Assembly: GCF_036785885.1 (NCBI RefSeq)
Contig: NC_092329.1
Location: forward strand, 6,510,001 to 6,574,000
Source of the DNA: Coffea arabica
Taxonomy: Eukaryota > Streptophyta > Magnoliopsida > Gentianales > Rubiaceae
Length of the DNA: 64,000 nt
Reading direction: 5' to 3'
Shown here: positions 33,237 through 43,826 of the stretch, piece after piece
Position numbering within the stretch: the first letter of the stretch is position 1
Layout of the letters: each line of letters opens with the position of its first letter
Notes under the pieces: model-generated
What the model was told of the DNA's origin: nothing
The model's database searches: none
The model's input: only the letters and a program-made list of their open reading frames with translations
Made by a program: the position numbers and the translations under genes

Positions 33237-34425
33237 TGCGTGAGTGTGTGAGAGAGATTATTATCTTTTTGGGCGTGTGTGTGCGCTCTGCAGTGGGCTT
33301 CTGAGGAGGGGTGTTGCCCGAACGGTGGGCTTGTTGCCCGGACACCTGCCCGAAAGCTCTTTTTAACTTCCAAACAGCTTCGCGCTTTCCCTTATTTCCA
33401 GTCTTGACAGACCACGGTTTCCTTTTCTTTTATTGTTTTTGTTTTGTGCTCTTTTGTTACATTCAAGCTCTCTGGTAATTCTCATTTTGGTTTTGGAAAT
33501 CTAAAGATTTACGTATATAACTATATCTTCTTTATTAATGACCTCAATTTTGTTAAGTCAAAGTAATTAAATGCACAAATGTGATTAGCACTAACTTTTT
33601 TCTTTACTTTTAGAGTGTGATGGTAATAAATGCATAAAAGTGTACCTAAAGTTGTGCATTTTGACTACCTTTAGCGGCAGAGAGATATGTTGAGATAACA
33701 ACAACAATTATCTTGTTAGGCCTCTCCAATTAGGGTGTGAATGAGACTAATCAAATCGAATAATTTAGTATTTAGATTTGTTTGATTATTTTAACTAGAT
33801 TAAAATTTTGTATAAATTTGACTTATTTATTTATTGAATCGAATTTGAACGTACTTTTTTATCGATTTTTAATTAAAATGATCGAATATAAAATATTTTT
33901 TCAATCGTGATCTAACTTGTTCACGAACTAAATTCAAAGAATCTTTTACCAAGTTGATTCAAATATTGGATATATGATTCATCTATATCTGCAATGGATT
34001 TAACTTTTTCTTGAACCTTTAGGATTAATTTACACATTGTTGCCAATGGAACTTGTGCCGAATTGATTTATGCAACAAGAACAGCAAACTTGAATTGGAT
34101 GTATCTGAACGCGATTCCGGACCAACCATTCAAAAACCACTTATGAAGAACATTTGAAATACTTCAAAATGTTAGAAGTGATTAACCAGTCTTCCTCTAA
34201 AAAGGTTGCCATTTTTTAATGATAGCTATATTTAAGTAGTGAAATGATGCAGTTATAATATTTGTCGTAATTAGTATCCATTGTACATAATTTGGATCTT
34301 CCGTTTCATTTTAGGGATTCAGGAAATGTTGAACCCTTGATTTTGACAAGCGTTCATTTTTAGTCATGAGTTAACCACCGAGTTTTGGCTCAGTGGTCAC
34401 TAAAACTGATTAAGTCTATTTTTGG

Positions 34426-34571
34426 GCAACTCCGTTTAGATTTGTCTGTTTTTCAAATACAGTATTACGGTAACACACAAATATATACAACTCAAAAAAA
34501 TCTCAAAACAAAAATTCGTATACACTGCTACAGTAAAATTTTTCAAAAATACACCAAAAAACAGCTAATGG
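34426..34571. mobile_element. Short deletion derivative of the foldback MITE at 41.2 kb
   Basis: Read on the minus strand it begins 'attagctgttttttggtgta' and ends 'aatctaaacggagttgc', matching both ends of the element at 41229-41928 ('attagctgtttttaggagtg' and 'aatccaaacggagcct') but lacking its GC-rich centre. Length is about 146 bases. Confidence 0.6.
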
Positions 34572-35469
34572 TAGTACAACTTTGCACTTGAAAGAGCCAA
34601 TATTTGCGAATAGGCAAAAGGTCAAATAATTATAGTCAGGACATACAGTTACATGCGTGTTAAAGATTTGATCTATTAAATGTCCCATGCAGCATCATAT
34701 TTTTGTAATTGGAACATCTTTCTTGCGTAATTTTGAGTGCTTAAGTTACAGAATTGCTATTGCATATTTTATGACAAGTAAAGCAAAAAAGCATAATAAT
34801 TTCTTTAACTATTCCATTATTCCTTTTTTTTTTTTTTATGGGTAGCACCTTCTAGTAGATTTCAAGTCCTTCAATATCTGAGCTGCATATTTGCTGCTCC
34901 AAGTAGATAATCAAAGACCATATAGAATACTTCTTTGTGGTTTGAAGTTAGATAGATGGTTAGTGAAGCCGTCATTTTATCATTAATCATAGACTACCAC
35001 TATTTAACATTTGAAAATGACGTAATCGCGTTAATTAAATTCAACTTACACCTAAGCAATTCTTTAATTAAGTATATCCTAAGCAAAATACCCAATTGTC
35101 AAATGGTTGGACGTGGGAGCACGTAAACAATAGCATTGCACGTGGGGGATGAAAGTCCATAGACAATACTTTGTCCAATTAAGTTAAAGGAATTGATAGA
35201 TGCTTCCTTGATTTTGTTTTTTATTGGAAAACTTTTTATAGTAGTTAATTATGTAAGCCCATTTTATAATTTAGACATGTGTATTGACTAGCCCATGTTT
35301 TTCTTTTGGTACGACTAAACCTCATGGAACTGTCTTTAGGCATATACAACTACCAATTATAAGTAGACACTTAGTATAAGACTGTAGTTAATTCAACTGG
35401 TCCAGTAATTTTTAGCAAATACTTGGACAGCCATTTTCTGTCGGAAAATTGCGTCGTTTTCTGTGATCA

Positions 35470-35565
35470 CATTTCCCTATTACCTTTTTTCCTTACATAC
35501 ATCAAATCGTTACAGTAATTTTTCTACAAAAAATCATAGAAAATGCAATCCAAACAAGCTTTTAG
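35470..35565. mobile_element. MITE-like fragment, reversed
   Basis: 'ttacatacatcaaatcgtta' followed by 'cagtaatttttctac' and ending 'gcaatccaaacaag', i.e. the reverse of the 'tttggattg...attactgta...tgatgtatgta' phrase of the other copies. Only part of an element is seen. Confidence 0.4.
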
Positions 35566-35707
35566 TCTCGTTTGAATTGCTGGTTTTGGATAATAAAACA
35601 TAGCATAATTAGTAAGACGTTTAACTGACAGATTACGAATTTAAATCATCAAATGGAATAAGTGAGAAATCACTATTGATCATCCTGTTAAAAAAAAAAG
35701 AAAAAGA

Positions 35708-36010
35708 ATTGCTGATTTTGATTTTTTGAAGTATATTTTTAACACATTTTAAAATAATTTTTTATCTTACATACACCACATTTCATCAAAATATTACAAT
35801 AATATTTTTGAGTAAATTTTACATACACTATCAGTGGATACACTGTTACGGTTGGTTGGATGACACATGAGCAAATTTTGAATCTCAAATTTAAATTTTA
35901 TACATGTATCATATATTTAACAGTGATAGTGTATACTGACAGTATATATATAATTAATCCAATATAATATTTTTGAAAAACTCCAAAAAAAAAAAAAGGT
36001 ATCCCAAACA
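35708..36010. mobile_element. Family A MITE-like copy split by a nested element
   Basis: The outer copy (reversed) runs about 35708-35811 and resumes about 35965-36010, ending 'ggtatcccaaacaaggtg'. Between the two halves is an inner insert listed separately. The 12-base word 'taatatttttga' is present at 35800-35811 and again at 35965-35976. Confidence 0.5.
35812..35964. mobile_element. Nested MITE-like insert, family B
   Basis: About 153 bases with inverted ends: 'tacactatcagtggatacac' near the left and 'gtgatagtgtatactgacag' near the right. It interrupts a family A copy and is bounded by the duplicated word 'taatatttttga'. A relative is present at about 39012-39130. Confidence 0.5.
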
Positions 36011-37374
36011 AGGTGTACTCATTTCAGAAGAAAATATGTGCAATGTGTAAGTTATTGGGTTGGGAGCCCTGCACCAAATTTGCTTCCCCCCTTTCACACA
36101 TAGTTGGAAAGTGACCTGTGAGATTAGATATATTTGCATTACATCGATATCCAAACACATAAATCGTGGAAAGTGACGGGACTGTAGAAGCATAACACCG
36201 TTTAAGGACAAGTGTGGAGCCCAGCCCAGGTCGCCCAGGTCGTAGAGTCCAAATCCTAGTCAATATTCCGTTTTGAGGATACTAACGGAGTTGGGAAAAG
36301 GGCTTCCGAATACTACTGGTTTACAAATTTAAGGAATCCCATCATCACCATCAGAGGGTACACATTTGAGTCAACTTGGACTCCACACATTTTCTAGTTC
36401 AATGGGGTAATAAAGAGTTTGGAACATTTGTTCTTGTCTTTGTCCCGTAGTCTTTGATTTGTTGTGGTCACTGTTTAGGTTCTTGTTCCTACTTTGAATT
36501 AATTTTTGGGTGATTGCAATTGAACCCAAATCAACATCATGCTTTTAAATTCCCTTTGTTCCTATTGCCTATCTTGGAATAATGGACTTGGCTGTGACAT
36601 TTTCCCACTGGCATTGAACTAGGTTTTAGTTGGCAGACAAAAGGTTAAGTTATATATATCTCGACAATAAATTACGTTAGTTTTTGTGTTACGGTGATTA
36701 TTCAAACTCCGACAGAAAACTAATTATTTTAAAGTCATTCGCGAATAAATCGCTCGAATTTACGTGAATAGTTAAGATGGAGAATAAGGGAAAAAAGATT
36801 TTTGTGAACTGAATCGACTAGTTTCATTTTGTCTACTTCTTGAGTTTCTTCTACTTTTGTCTCAACTCCGACCACCTCTTAGGTTGATTTGCAATTGTGG
36901 GTTAAAGATGATTAGTAAGATTCCGGTCGAGTCATCCAAGCAAAGAATACCAAAGGTTGGGGAAAAGGGGGGTCTTAGTTGGGATAAGCTTTGCGGCACG
37001 GCACGAGTGGATTATGCAGTGACAAAAAAGTCTTGATTTTTTTGGTTTTTGAGAAGAGAAAATTTTTGACCAATCTTTGGTTTTGAAAACAGATCATGAT
37101 ACGGCATCTTCCTTTTGCTTCTTTTCAAGCCGAAAAAACTACCATTCATCATCCATCTACGACTAAATGGCTAGAATGATGATAACTAAGTGTCGAGTGT
37201 TGACCTCTCGTCTGCCTTAATTCTTTGCCAAATTATCACTAGTCTAATTCAAAAAGCTGCGTAATTATTGCCATAGGTGTCATGTGCACAATTTCTTTTT
37301 CTTTTCAATTTCTTATTGGGATGGTGCACTGCTGCTCTTACGCAACAGACTAGTTGCAAGGATAGGGATGCTTT

Positions 37375-37500
37375 GTTTGAATTGTAGTTTTCAGCGTAAA
37401 AAAATTTACGTTTTTCGTGAATACATCTTTTAATTATCTTAATTTTTATTTCATATACATCAAATCATTACAGTACGTTTTTCGTTACAATATAATTGCC
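37375..37500. mobile_element. MITE-like fragment
   Basis: 'tttgtttgaattgtagtttt' at one end and 'catatacatcaaatcattac' then 'agtacgtttttcg' at the other resemble the family A phrases. Degraded; ends not defined. Confidence 0.3.
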
Positions 37501-39011
37501 TTAAAAGATCAATTCCTATTTCTTCTTTCTTTTTTCGGAAAAAAATTGACGAAACTCAAAATTTTCGACTTCCAATTCGAGTAATAATAGCATCATAACA
37601 TGTATTTTAGTACAAACGAACTAGGAATAATTTGCTACACGTAACGCCTATCTGCGGAGTGCAATGATTTGGATGGGTTCCAATACCTAGTCAAAGTTGT
37701 ATGCAAAATCTGTCACTAAAATGAAGATAAAAATCAAAATTTCGTCAGCATGATTTAAGCATAAAAAAAGAAACAGAATCTCTAGGAGAAACATACATAG
37801 ATGATACAACCGTGAGTTGTTGAGCCCGAAAACCAACCTAAATGGTTCCTTCAGCGAACGCTTTTCGGTTGCTCTTCAAGTTGGATCCAACGTCGTAAGT
37901 GCCCCAGAACGGATCGTTTAGAAAGCTTAAAAAGCCCAATAGATCATGTAGATGCCTTCTTCAGATGAACGTCCAGAGCCCAATAGAAATCCAATCACTT
38001 ATAATGGGACCTTGGTAAAACTCCGGCAAGTAGACATTTTAGGCTGGCTTTATTAGTTTGTAAGAAAAATTTTAAATTCAAATCCTTTAAAAAAAAAAAG
38101 AGAAAAATAAAAGTTAACAAGTTAAGTGACCGAAAAATTTTTAAATATAGAAGACGAAAATGAAGAGCTTATATGAGTCTAAACTTCTATTCTTTTCACT
38201 CAATTTTTTTAAAATTTGGAAAGGGTCTACCTAATGAGTGCCAATTAAACACCTGTTAATTAAAAATAAGTATAAGCGACAGTAAGTAAGATTAAATAGA
38301 AAAAAAATAGATAAATACAAAAAAGAGTAATAATTATTAGTGATGAGTGTTGAATGGACACCCGTTAGAAAATCTCGGGACATGTTTGGTTACGGAACAA
38401 GCGAATTTAATTGTGGTTTTCTTTATTTGACTGTAGTCACTTAAACAAACCAGTCTTAATTTAATACGGGAATCTAATTAGTTGGGAGAAGTTTAATATG
38501 AGAGAGCAGGTGTTAATGTTATGGGACGAGACAAATAGGAAAGGCCAACAGTTAACATCTGTCATCTGACATCCCCTCCCCCAGGGCCAGGAGCAGGTAT
38601 TTTTCAGCACCAATTAAGTGGTGGAGTATTTTATTAAAAAGAAAAAAATACAAGTAAATTTAGGTTTAACCCTAGCTGTGCTGTGCATATCTCAGTTGAC
38701 TGACGATAATATCTAAGAAGCTGATGATGTTGATACTTGAAAAGATTTTTTTTTTTTCTTAACGGGCGATTTACTATATAATATAAATTAACGCATATAA
38801 TTACAATTCAGTCTCTTAAGGCCAGACAATTTATAGTCTTATTTATCAAAATATTCATTCCCAAAATTCCAATTAATAAATGCTCCCGATCGAGACACTA
38901 GTTATGCCAATCTTGTAAGCATTAGTTAACAGCAAGACGTAATTTCTTAAGGCTAGATAATTGAAGTCCTGAAACCTAAAAGATTTACAGATAAAGAAAA
39001 AAAAAGGATTA

Positions 39012-39130
39012 ATCTTTTATACAATATTTGACAATATATACATTATCATCATTGAATGTATAACAAATACTAATTTGAATTTGAATTTAAAATCTAATTT
39101 TGCATATGTGATGCATCTAATTGTGATAGT
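39012..39130. mobile_element. MITE-like copy, family B
   Basis: 'tttgaatttgaatttaaaat', 'tgatgcatctaattgtgata' and 'gtatacgcat' parallel the inner insert at 35812-35964. Flanks not resolved. Confidence 0.35.
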
Positions 39131-39593
39131 ATACGCATTTCTTAAAGCTTCTTAAGACGTTTTTAAATTACATTTTCAACGTATACATTCATTTATAAAA
39201 CAAAGCAAAAAGTGTTGTAATAATTTTTCTTAAAAAACACCTATAAAAATTACAATCGTCATAATCTGAAGCATAAATCAGATTCAGATTTCGATAATTT
39301 CTAGGCTAATTTTTGTCTGCTTAGAACAACGCAACGTTGTTATACATGCATGTGCCACGTTCAACTCCATCAGACACAAAACCTGAGGTATTTTTATACA
39401 ACAAAAATGTAATAAAATAAAATAAGAAAATCAAATGAGCAATCCAAAAAAAAAAACTGCAGGAAGAAACAGAAGTCATTTAATTTAACCAAACCCCACC
39501 CCACCGATCTCGATCGCATTAAATACAGGTACAGTGTGTATCCTATGTAGAAATAAATACTGGTCGAAGAACACAATAAAAAATTACCGCTAT

Positions 39594-39620
39594 CAAGAAG
39601 AAGAAGAAGAAGAAGAAGGA
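39594..39620. repeat. GAA microsatellite in PROPEP-like leader
   Basis: About eight 'gaa/aag' units directly before the start codon at 39625. Simple repeat in the presumed 5' untranslated region. Confidence 0.8.
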
Positions 39621-39624
39621 GAAT

Positions 39625-40209
39625 ATGGAAGACACAACTTCAACAAGACGAAGTTCTGGAGTTGGTGATCATGATGTTTGTAATCCATGCAGTTTTCTAA
39701 GGAAAGCTGTAAGTGCCATGCTAAAGTGCTTAGGTTTTGATGAAGCAAAACCATATGTTGATGATCATGGTAACAAATCTTCATCATGCTCCAAGGAGAA
39801 GGATGAGGAAAAGTTTAACAATGAACGAAACGGTTGCAGTGGTCAAGATGACCAGTCCTCCTGCTCACCTCTAGATCCACCTTCATCAATGGATCCAGCA
39901 GATGATCCCCCCATGGTAATTAAGAGACCTACTAGATTCATTCTTTCATTTTCTTAGCTACCACTTTCTTTTGCTTTTTAATTGTTGGCCCATATACTTC
40001 CTCTTAGCTGATGGGGTACCATGTTTATTCATATTTCTTTTTTGTGTCGCGTGTGATGTGAAATTTGATTAATTTTTGGAGGGTTTCTAATCTGATGCTG
40101 TACTGCTAATTATGAGTGTAATCAGGAGGATTTAGCAGGGCGTGGAAGAACTCCTCCCAGGCCAGGAATTCGCACAGGAAATCCTCAAACCAACTCCAGT
40201 TCCTCGTGA
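39625..40209 (+). CDS. Plant elicitor peptide precursor (PROPEP-like)
   Basis: Two exons, 39625-39915 and 40126-40209, join in phase 0 (ATG|gtaatt ... atcag|GAG) to give 124 aa. The N-terminal half has the amphipathic segment CSFLRKAVSAMLKCLGFD (about residues 22-39) typical of PROPEPs. The middle is acidic and Ser-rich. The second exon carries the basic peptide core RGRTPPRPGIRTGNPQTN, comparable to the tomato-type Pep core (RGRPPSRPKVGSG...N). Pep peptides are released on wounding and sensed by PEPR receptor kinases with SERK-family co-receptors, amplifying immunity. There is no signal peptide, as expected for the family. Oddity: four Ser follow the usual terminal Asn. Identification rests on motif and architecture and was not searched. 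Confidence 0.8.
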
Positions 40210-43200
40210 TTAATATTTCACCAGTTTGCTCTTTGATTTGCATGCGTCAGTTTACATATATAATCAAACATATAATCTATGTGTTTGTGGCTGAATATTT
40301 TTCCCCGGTTTTTGTAACTCTTTGGCTTGACAGAGATTACTAGAATAAGTTTCATATTTTATTTGTAAATTATGCGTACTGATTATTGCTACCTGTGTGT
40401 TTAATGGCTGATAGACATTGATGGTGGTTTGAATGAACATGTTTTTTATTTAGAACGAAAACATATAAATGAAATAAATAAACATGATGGTTTTCCGACC
40501 AACAAGGTCACAAAAAATGGTAAAAACTAGTATTACAATTTGCCCCAAAGAGATGATTGATAAGCCTGACAAGCTTTAGCTTAGTAATTTCTTGTTTACT
40601 TGTTCTGATTTTTTTATTTTTTGGTTGAGTAAAAATTTTTTTTTTAAATTTAAGCGGATTGGATTCTCATTGGCGTCTATGGAATACCTGACTGTTGGGA
40701 TTCTCAAATTTCATTACTGTAGTCCACAACGAGATTATTGTACAGAGAGCTTTTAGGATTTCAACTTACGAAGTAGCAGTACATATGCTTCGAATTAGTT
40801 TAATTTTCAATATATCTACACAATTCTCCCTCACAAAAAAAAAAAAAGCTTCAACTTTGAATGTAGTTGGTTTATATGATGGATTTTAGAATTGTGTCCA
40901 TTTAAATCTAATTCTTGGTCAAACTTTAATGGAAATATGGAATCTTATTTGCGACTAAAATAAAAAGTTGCCAAAACTTTTCATCTGTATCTGGAATGCC
41001 AGGTACTTCAGTTTAGTAGTATTATTTATCTATGCAATTTCTTCTACATCATCATCAATCTTGAATCAATGGTTCTGCATTCAAGGAACATCATCATCTA
41101 TCTTGAATGCAATTGATTCAAGTGCAATCATTTCGTTTGAAGGCTGCAACAATTTTTTACTATCTATTCTTGTGTGCTTTCTTTCTCCTTTTGTTTTGTT
41201 TCTAAACTGTAAGCATATTACCCATGTGGATTAGCTGTTTTTAGGAGTGTTTTTGAAATATTTTACTGTAACAGTGTATATGAAAAAATTTTACTGTAGA
41301 AATTTTTGGTGATGTTTTTGAAGGGATTTTTGGAATATATTTTGGGGTACTTTTAAAATTAAAATATTTTTAGGATATTATTTAAAAATTAATACTGTCA
41401 CTCATAAGCACAATCGCCACCGCCGCCACCCCTTTCTCTTTCTCCTTCTCCTCCACTCCCCCGCCCTCCCATCCCCTCCCTTGATTTGGTCACTGCTAGA
41501 TCATAACCAGAAAGTTGCGACCTTCTGGTCGCGATCTAGCCGTGACTAGATTGCGGTCTCTGGTTGCAACCAGAGGCCTCGACTAGATCGAGGGGGAAAG
41601 GGAAGGGGAGGGGCGGGAGTGGGGAAAGGGGAGGGGAGGAGAAAGAGGGAAGGAGAGGGAGAAGGAGGAGGAGGAAGAGGAAAAGGGAGGAGAAAGGAGG
41701 AGGGAAAGGGTGGTGGCGATGGTGGGTGGGGGTGGTGAGTGGTAGTGGGTGGTGGTAATAGGAGAAAAATTTTGTAGAATTTTTTTTAATTTTTTGTGTG
41801 TGTTTGTGAGTTATTTTTAATATATTGTATGAATGGGATTTTTTGAGTTGTTTTAATTTGTGAATTACTGTAGTATTGTATTTAAAAAAAATTAGTTTTT
41901 GAAAAATAGGCCAATCCAAACGGAGCCTATAATTTTATAAAGTCATCTAATTATATTATTACTTTACTTTTGATCTCTAGATTAATATACTAAACAATGA
42001 TGTTCTTTCAAGAATATTTTGGTGTTCAATTTATATGAAACATTTGAATATTGAAAAATAGGTCAAAATTATAACAAAATTTATAATGATTAATCAGACG
42101 GTAAGATTTAATCAATTTTATTTAAATTTTTTTGTATGACTAACACAAGTAATGAAATATTTAATGAATGGTGTTAATTTTTTAAAATAATTTTGTTGAG
42201 TATGATCTAGAGTAGTTCTCTCTAATGCATCGAATAGAAGCCTACTCCTTTTTTACCTTATTTTTGGTGCTCCCTCCTCTCTCTAATGGTTTTTCCTCCT
42301 CTCAACCTTGAAGAAACCAATTACGAGTAGATAGCGCGTTGGAAATTTATCCAGATTGTGTTCACTTCGTTAATTCGACTGGATTCTCCTGTATTTCTTC
42401 TAGGGAAAACTGCACCAAAAAAAAAAAAAAAAAGGAACAGCAAAACATAGACTCTAGAACAACGTTGTCAAAAACTCGAATCGTGGTCGTGGAAGACAAA
42501 ATTTTGGACCACCAACATACACCGACAGTTCTAACTCCTACGAACATAAAAAAGAATATGAAATCAAGTTACAAGAAATTTATGTTTCTCCAGCAGAGGA
42601 GACACAAAGGTCCACGATTTTACAGAAATTCATGTTATTACTCCACACCTTTGCGATCTCGACCTACCAACGTTTTCATGTCCACTAATATATTATATCT
42701 CTGCTGTCGTTCTCTGTACTTTCTAACTCAATCAATTAAGGATGTATCCTATATATAGACATGTCTCAAACATAATAGAAGGTTGCGAGTTGCTCCACAG
42801 GGCAATAGTAGAATTGGTCATTTTGGTCCACATGGGCTCTTTCGGCTAATTAATCTAGAATTGTGAAACCTATTTGTTCAAATATATATCTCTTCTGGAT
42901 GTCTGTTGGAACAAAAATGAGAGGGTTAGCATAAAATCTAGGAATTATTTCCCTAGCCTCAATCCTGTGCTAATGAAAACGAAGTCGAAAATGAACTGCC
43001 AACGGAAGCCTACTTGCTTTTGAATAGGAATTGGTGTGGTTGTTTTCCTTCTTTCAAGATACTAATTACAAGCATACACCGTATTATGTAAGAGATATAA
43101 TGTCTTCACGATTGCACAGAAACTTTTAGTGTCGTATTTCACCCTCTTAAAGTGAAAAAGATTAGGTAAAAGAAGAACCCTTCAATTTGATCATTTCAGT

Positions 43201-43310
43201 TTAAGCATGCAAAAACAATGACATTTAATTCTGTAACCATCAAAGATAGTGAGAGAGTGCAAAAAATTCCATTTAACCGTAACTAAAAATCATCCATAAA
43301 TAAGAGGCAC
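40210..43310. other. Intergenic with a foldback element
   Basis: Contains the foldback MITE (41229-41928). Other open frames (40695-41234, 42339-42758) lack family features and contain homopolymer-encoded Lys or Phe runs. No gene supported. Confidence 0.5.
41229..41928. mobile_element. Foldback MITE with C-rich and G-rich arms
   Basis: The ends are imperfect inverted repeats ('gattagctgtttttaggag' / reverse of 'gaaaaataggccaatccaaa'), each followed by 'ttactgta' motifs. The interior is one long hairpin: a C/T-rich arm (about 41410-41485), a loop region with several 'ctagatc', 'ggtcgcgac'-like palindromes (about 41500-41590), and a G/A-rich arm (about 41590-41760). Open frames on either strand inside it only reflect low-complexity sequence. 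A short derivative is at 34426-34571. Probably a non-autonomous DNA element. Confidence 0.65.
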
Positions 43311-43826
43311 TCAATCCTTTTGTATGCCATCAAAGCTGGATTGGCGGAAGGACTCCAAGACAGAAGCAATGAAAAGAGACTCATCATCATCATCATCTTC
43401 GAAACTGCTTACTTCCGCGCAGCTTTGATCAACTTCTTCCAAATCAGGAGTTGGTGGTGGAGGCGGAGGCGGAGGCGGTGACGGCGGCGATGGTGTTGGC
43501 AAAGCCAAAAAAGGGTAAACGAAATTGGTGCGGGCTTTTTGAATGCCACTGAAAGAAATGGACGCAAGATCATAAGCCACAGCAGCTTCTTCAGCAGTGT
43601 CAAATGTGCCTAACCAATGTCTTTCTTTTGTGTATGGATTCCTTATCTCAGCTGCGTATCTTCCCCATTGCCTCCTTCTAACTCCTAGGTATCTAGTCGA
43701 GCGTCTTGAGCTTCTTCTCCCTTGATCTCTGGCGACCATTTGAGAAAAATTTTCCATGTTATTTGGACCCGGTTTCTCTTGAGAAGCAAGACAATATGTA
43801 TAGGTATTCAGAGATCTGCTGCCCAA
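43311..43826 (-). CDS. AP2/ERF transcription factor, single AP2 domain
   Basis: Intronless 171-aa protein with one AP2 domain at about 45-104 ([18 protein letters not shown] ... [19 protein letters not shown] ... RTNFVYP). The form [16 protein letters not shown] with RTNFVYP is like ERF group VIII-b (LEP/PUCHI/ESR-like), DNA-binding regulators of organ development. After the domain come a Pro run (about 112-126), an acidic run (DDDDDES, about 144-150) and a tail [15 protein letters not shown]. Departures from the consensus: RRRQWG for RRRPWG, Asn63 where ERFs usually have the contact-region Asp (AAEIRD), and [10 protein letters not shown] for YDRAARSMRG. An internal ATG at 43757 could be the true start. 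It is intact but may bind an altered site. Confidence 0.9.
   Translation of the reverse strand: MGSRSLNTYTYCLASQEKPGPNNMENFSQMVARDQGRRSSRRSTRYLGVRRRQWGRYAAEIRNPYTKERHWLGTFDTAEEAAVAYDLASISFSGIQKARTNFVYPFLALPTPSPPSPPPPPPPPPTPDLEEVDQSCAEVSSFEDDDDDESLFIASVLESFRQSSFDGIQKD

Larger units (their letters stand above)
32654..39624. other. Intergenic, about 7 kb between SERK and PROPEP-like genes (divergent)
   Basis: The first 0.6 kb is SERK leader and promoter with CT/GA tracts. The rest is AT-rich and holds several MITE-like fragments (34426-34571, 35470-35565, 35708-35980, 37375-37500, 39012-39130). No protein gene or RNA gene is recognised. Confidence 0.5.

Noticed and set aside
34375-34400. 'ttggctcagtggtcac', resembling the A box of a tRNA-derived SINE
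   Set aside because: No matching B box at the right distance and no clear tail; the following sequence belongs to the foldback MITE derivative.
35590-35705. Possible SINE: 'agattacgaatttaaatcat' plus A-rich tail
   Set aside because: Only a weak B-box-like word, no A box and no target duplication found.
41536-41919. 127-codon minus-strand frame rich in Pro/Phe/Leu, and a plus-strand Arg/Gly-rich frame
   Set aside because: Both are the low-complexity arms of the foldback element read as protein.
42339-42758. 139-codon plus-strand frame
   Set aside because: Contains a poly-Lys run from an A-tract and no family motif.
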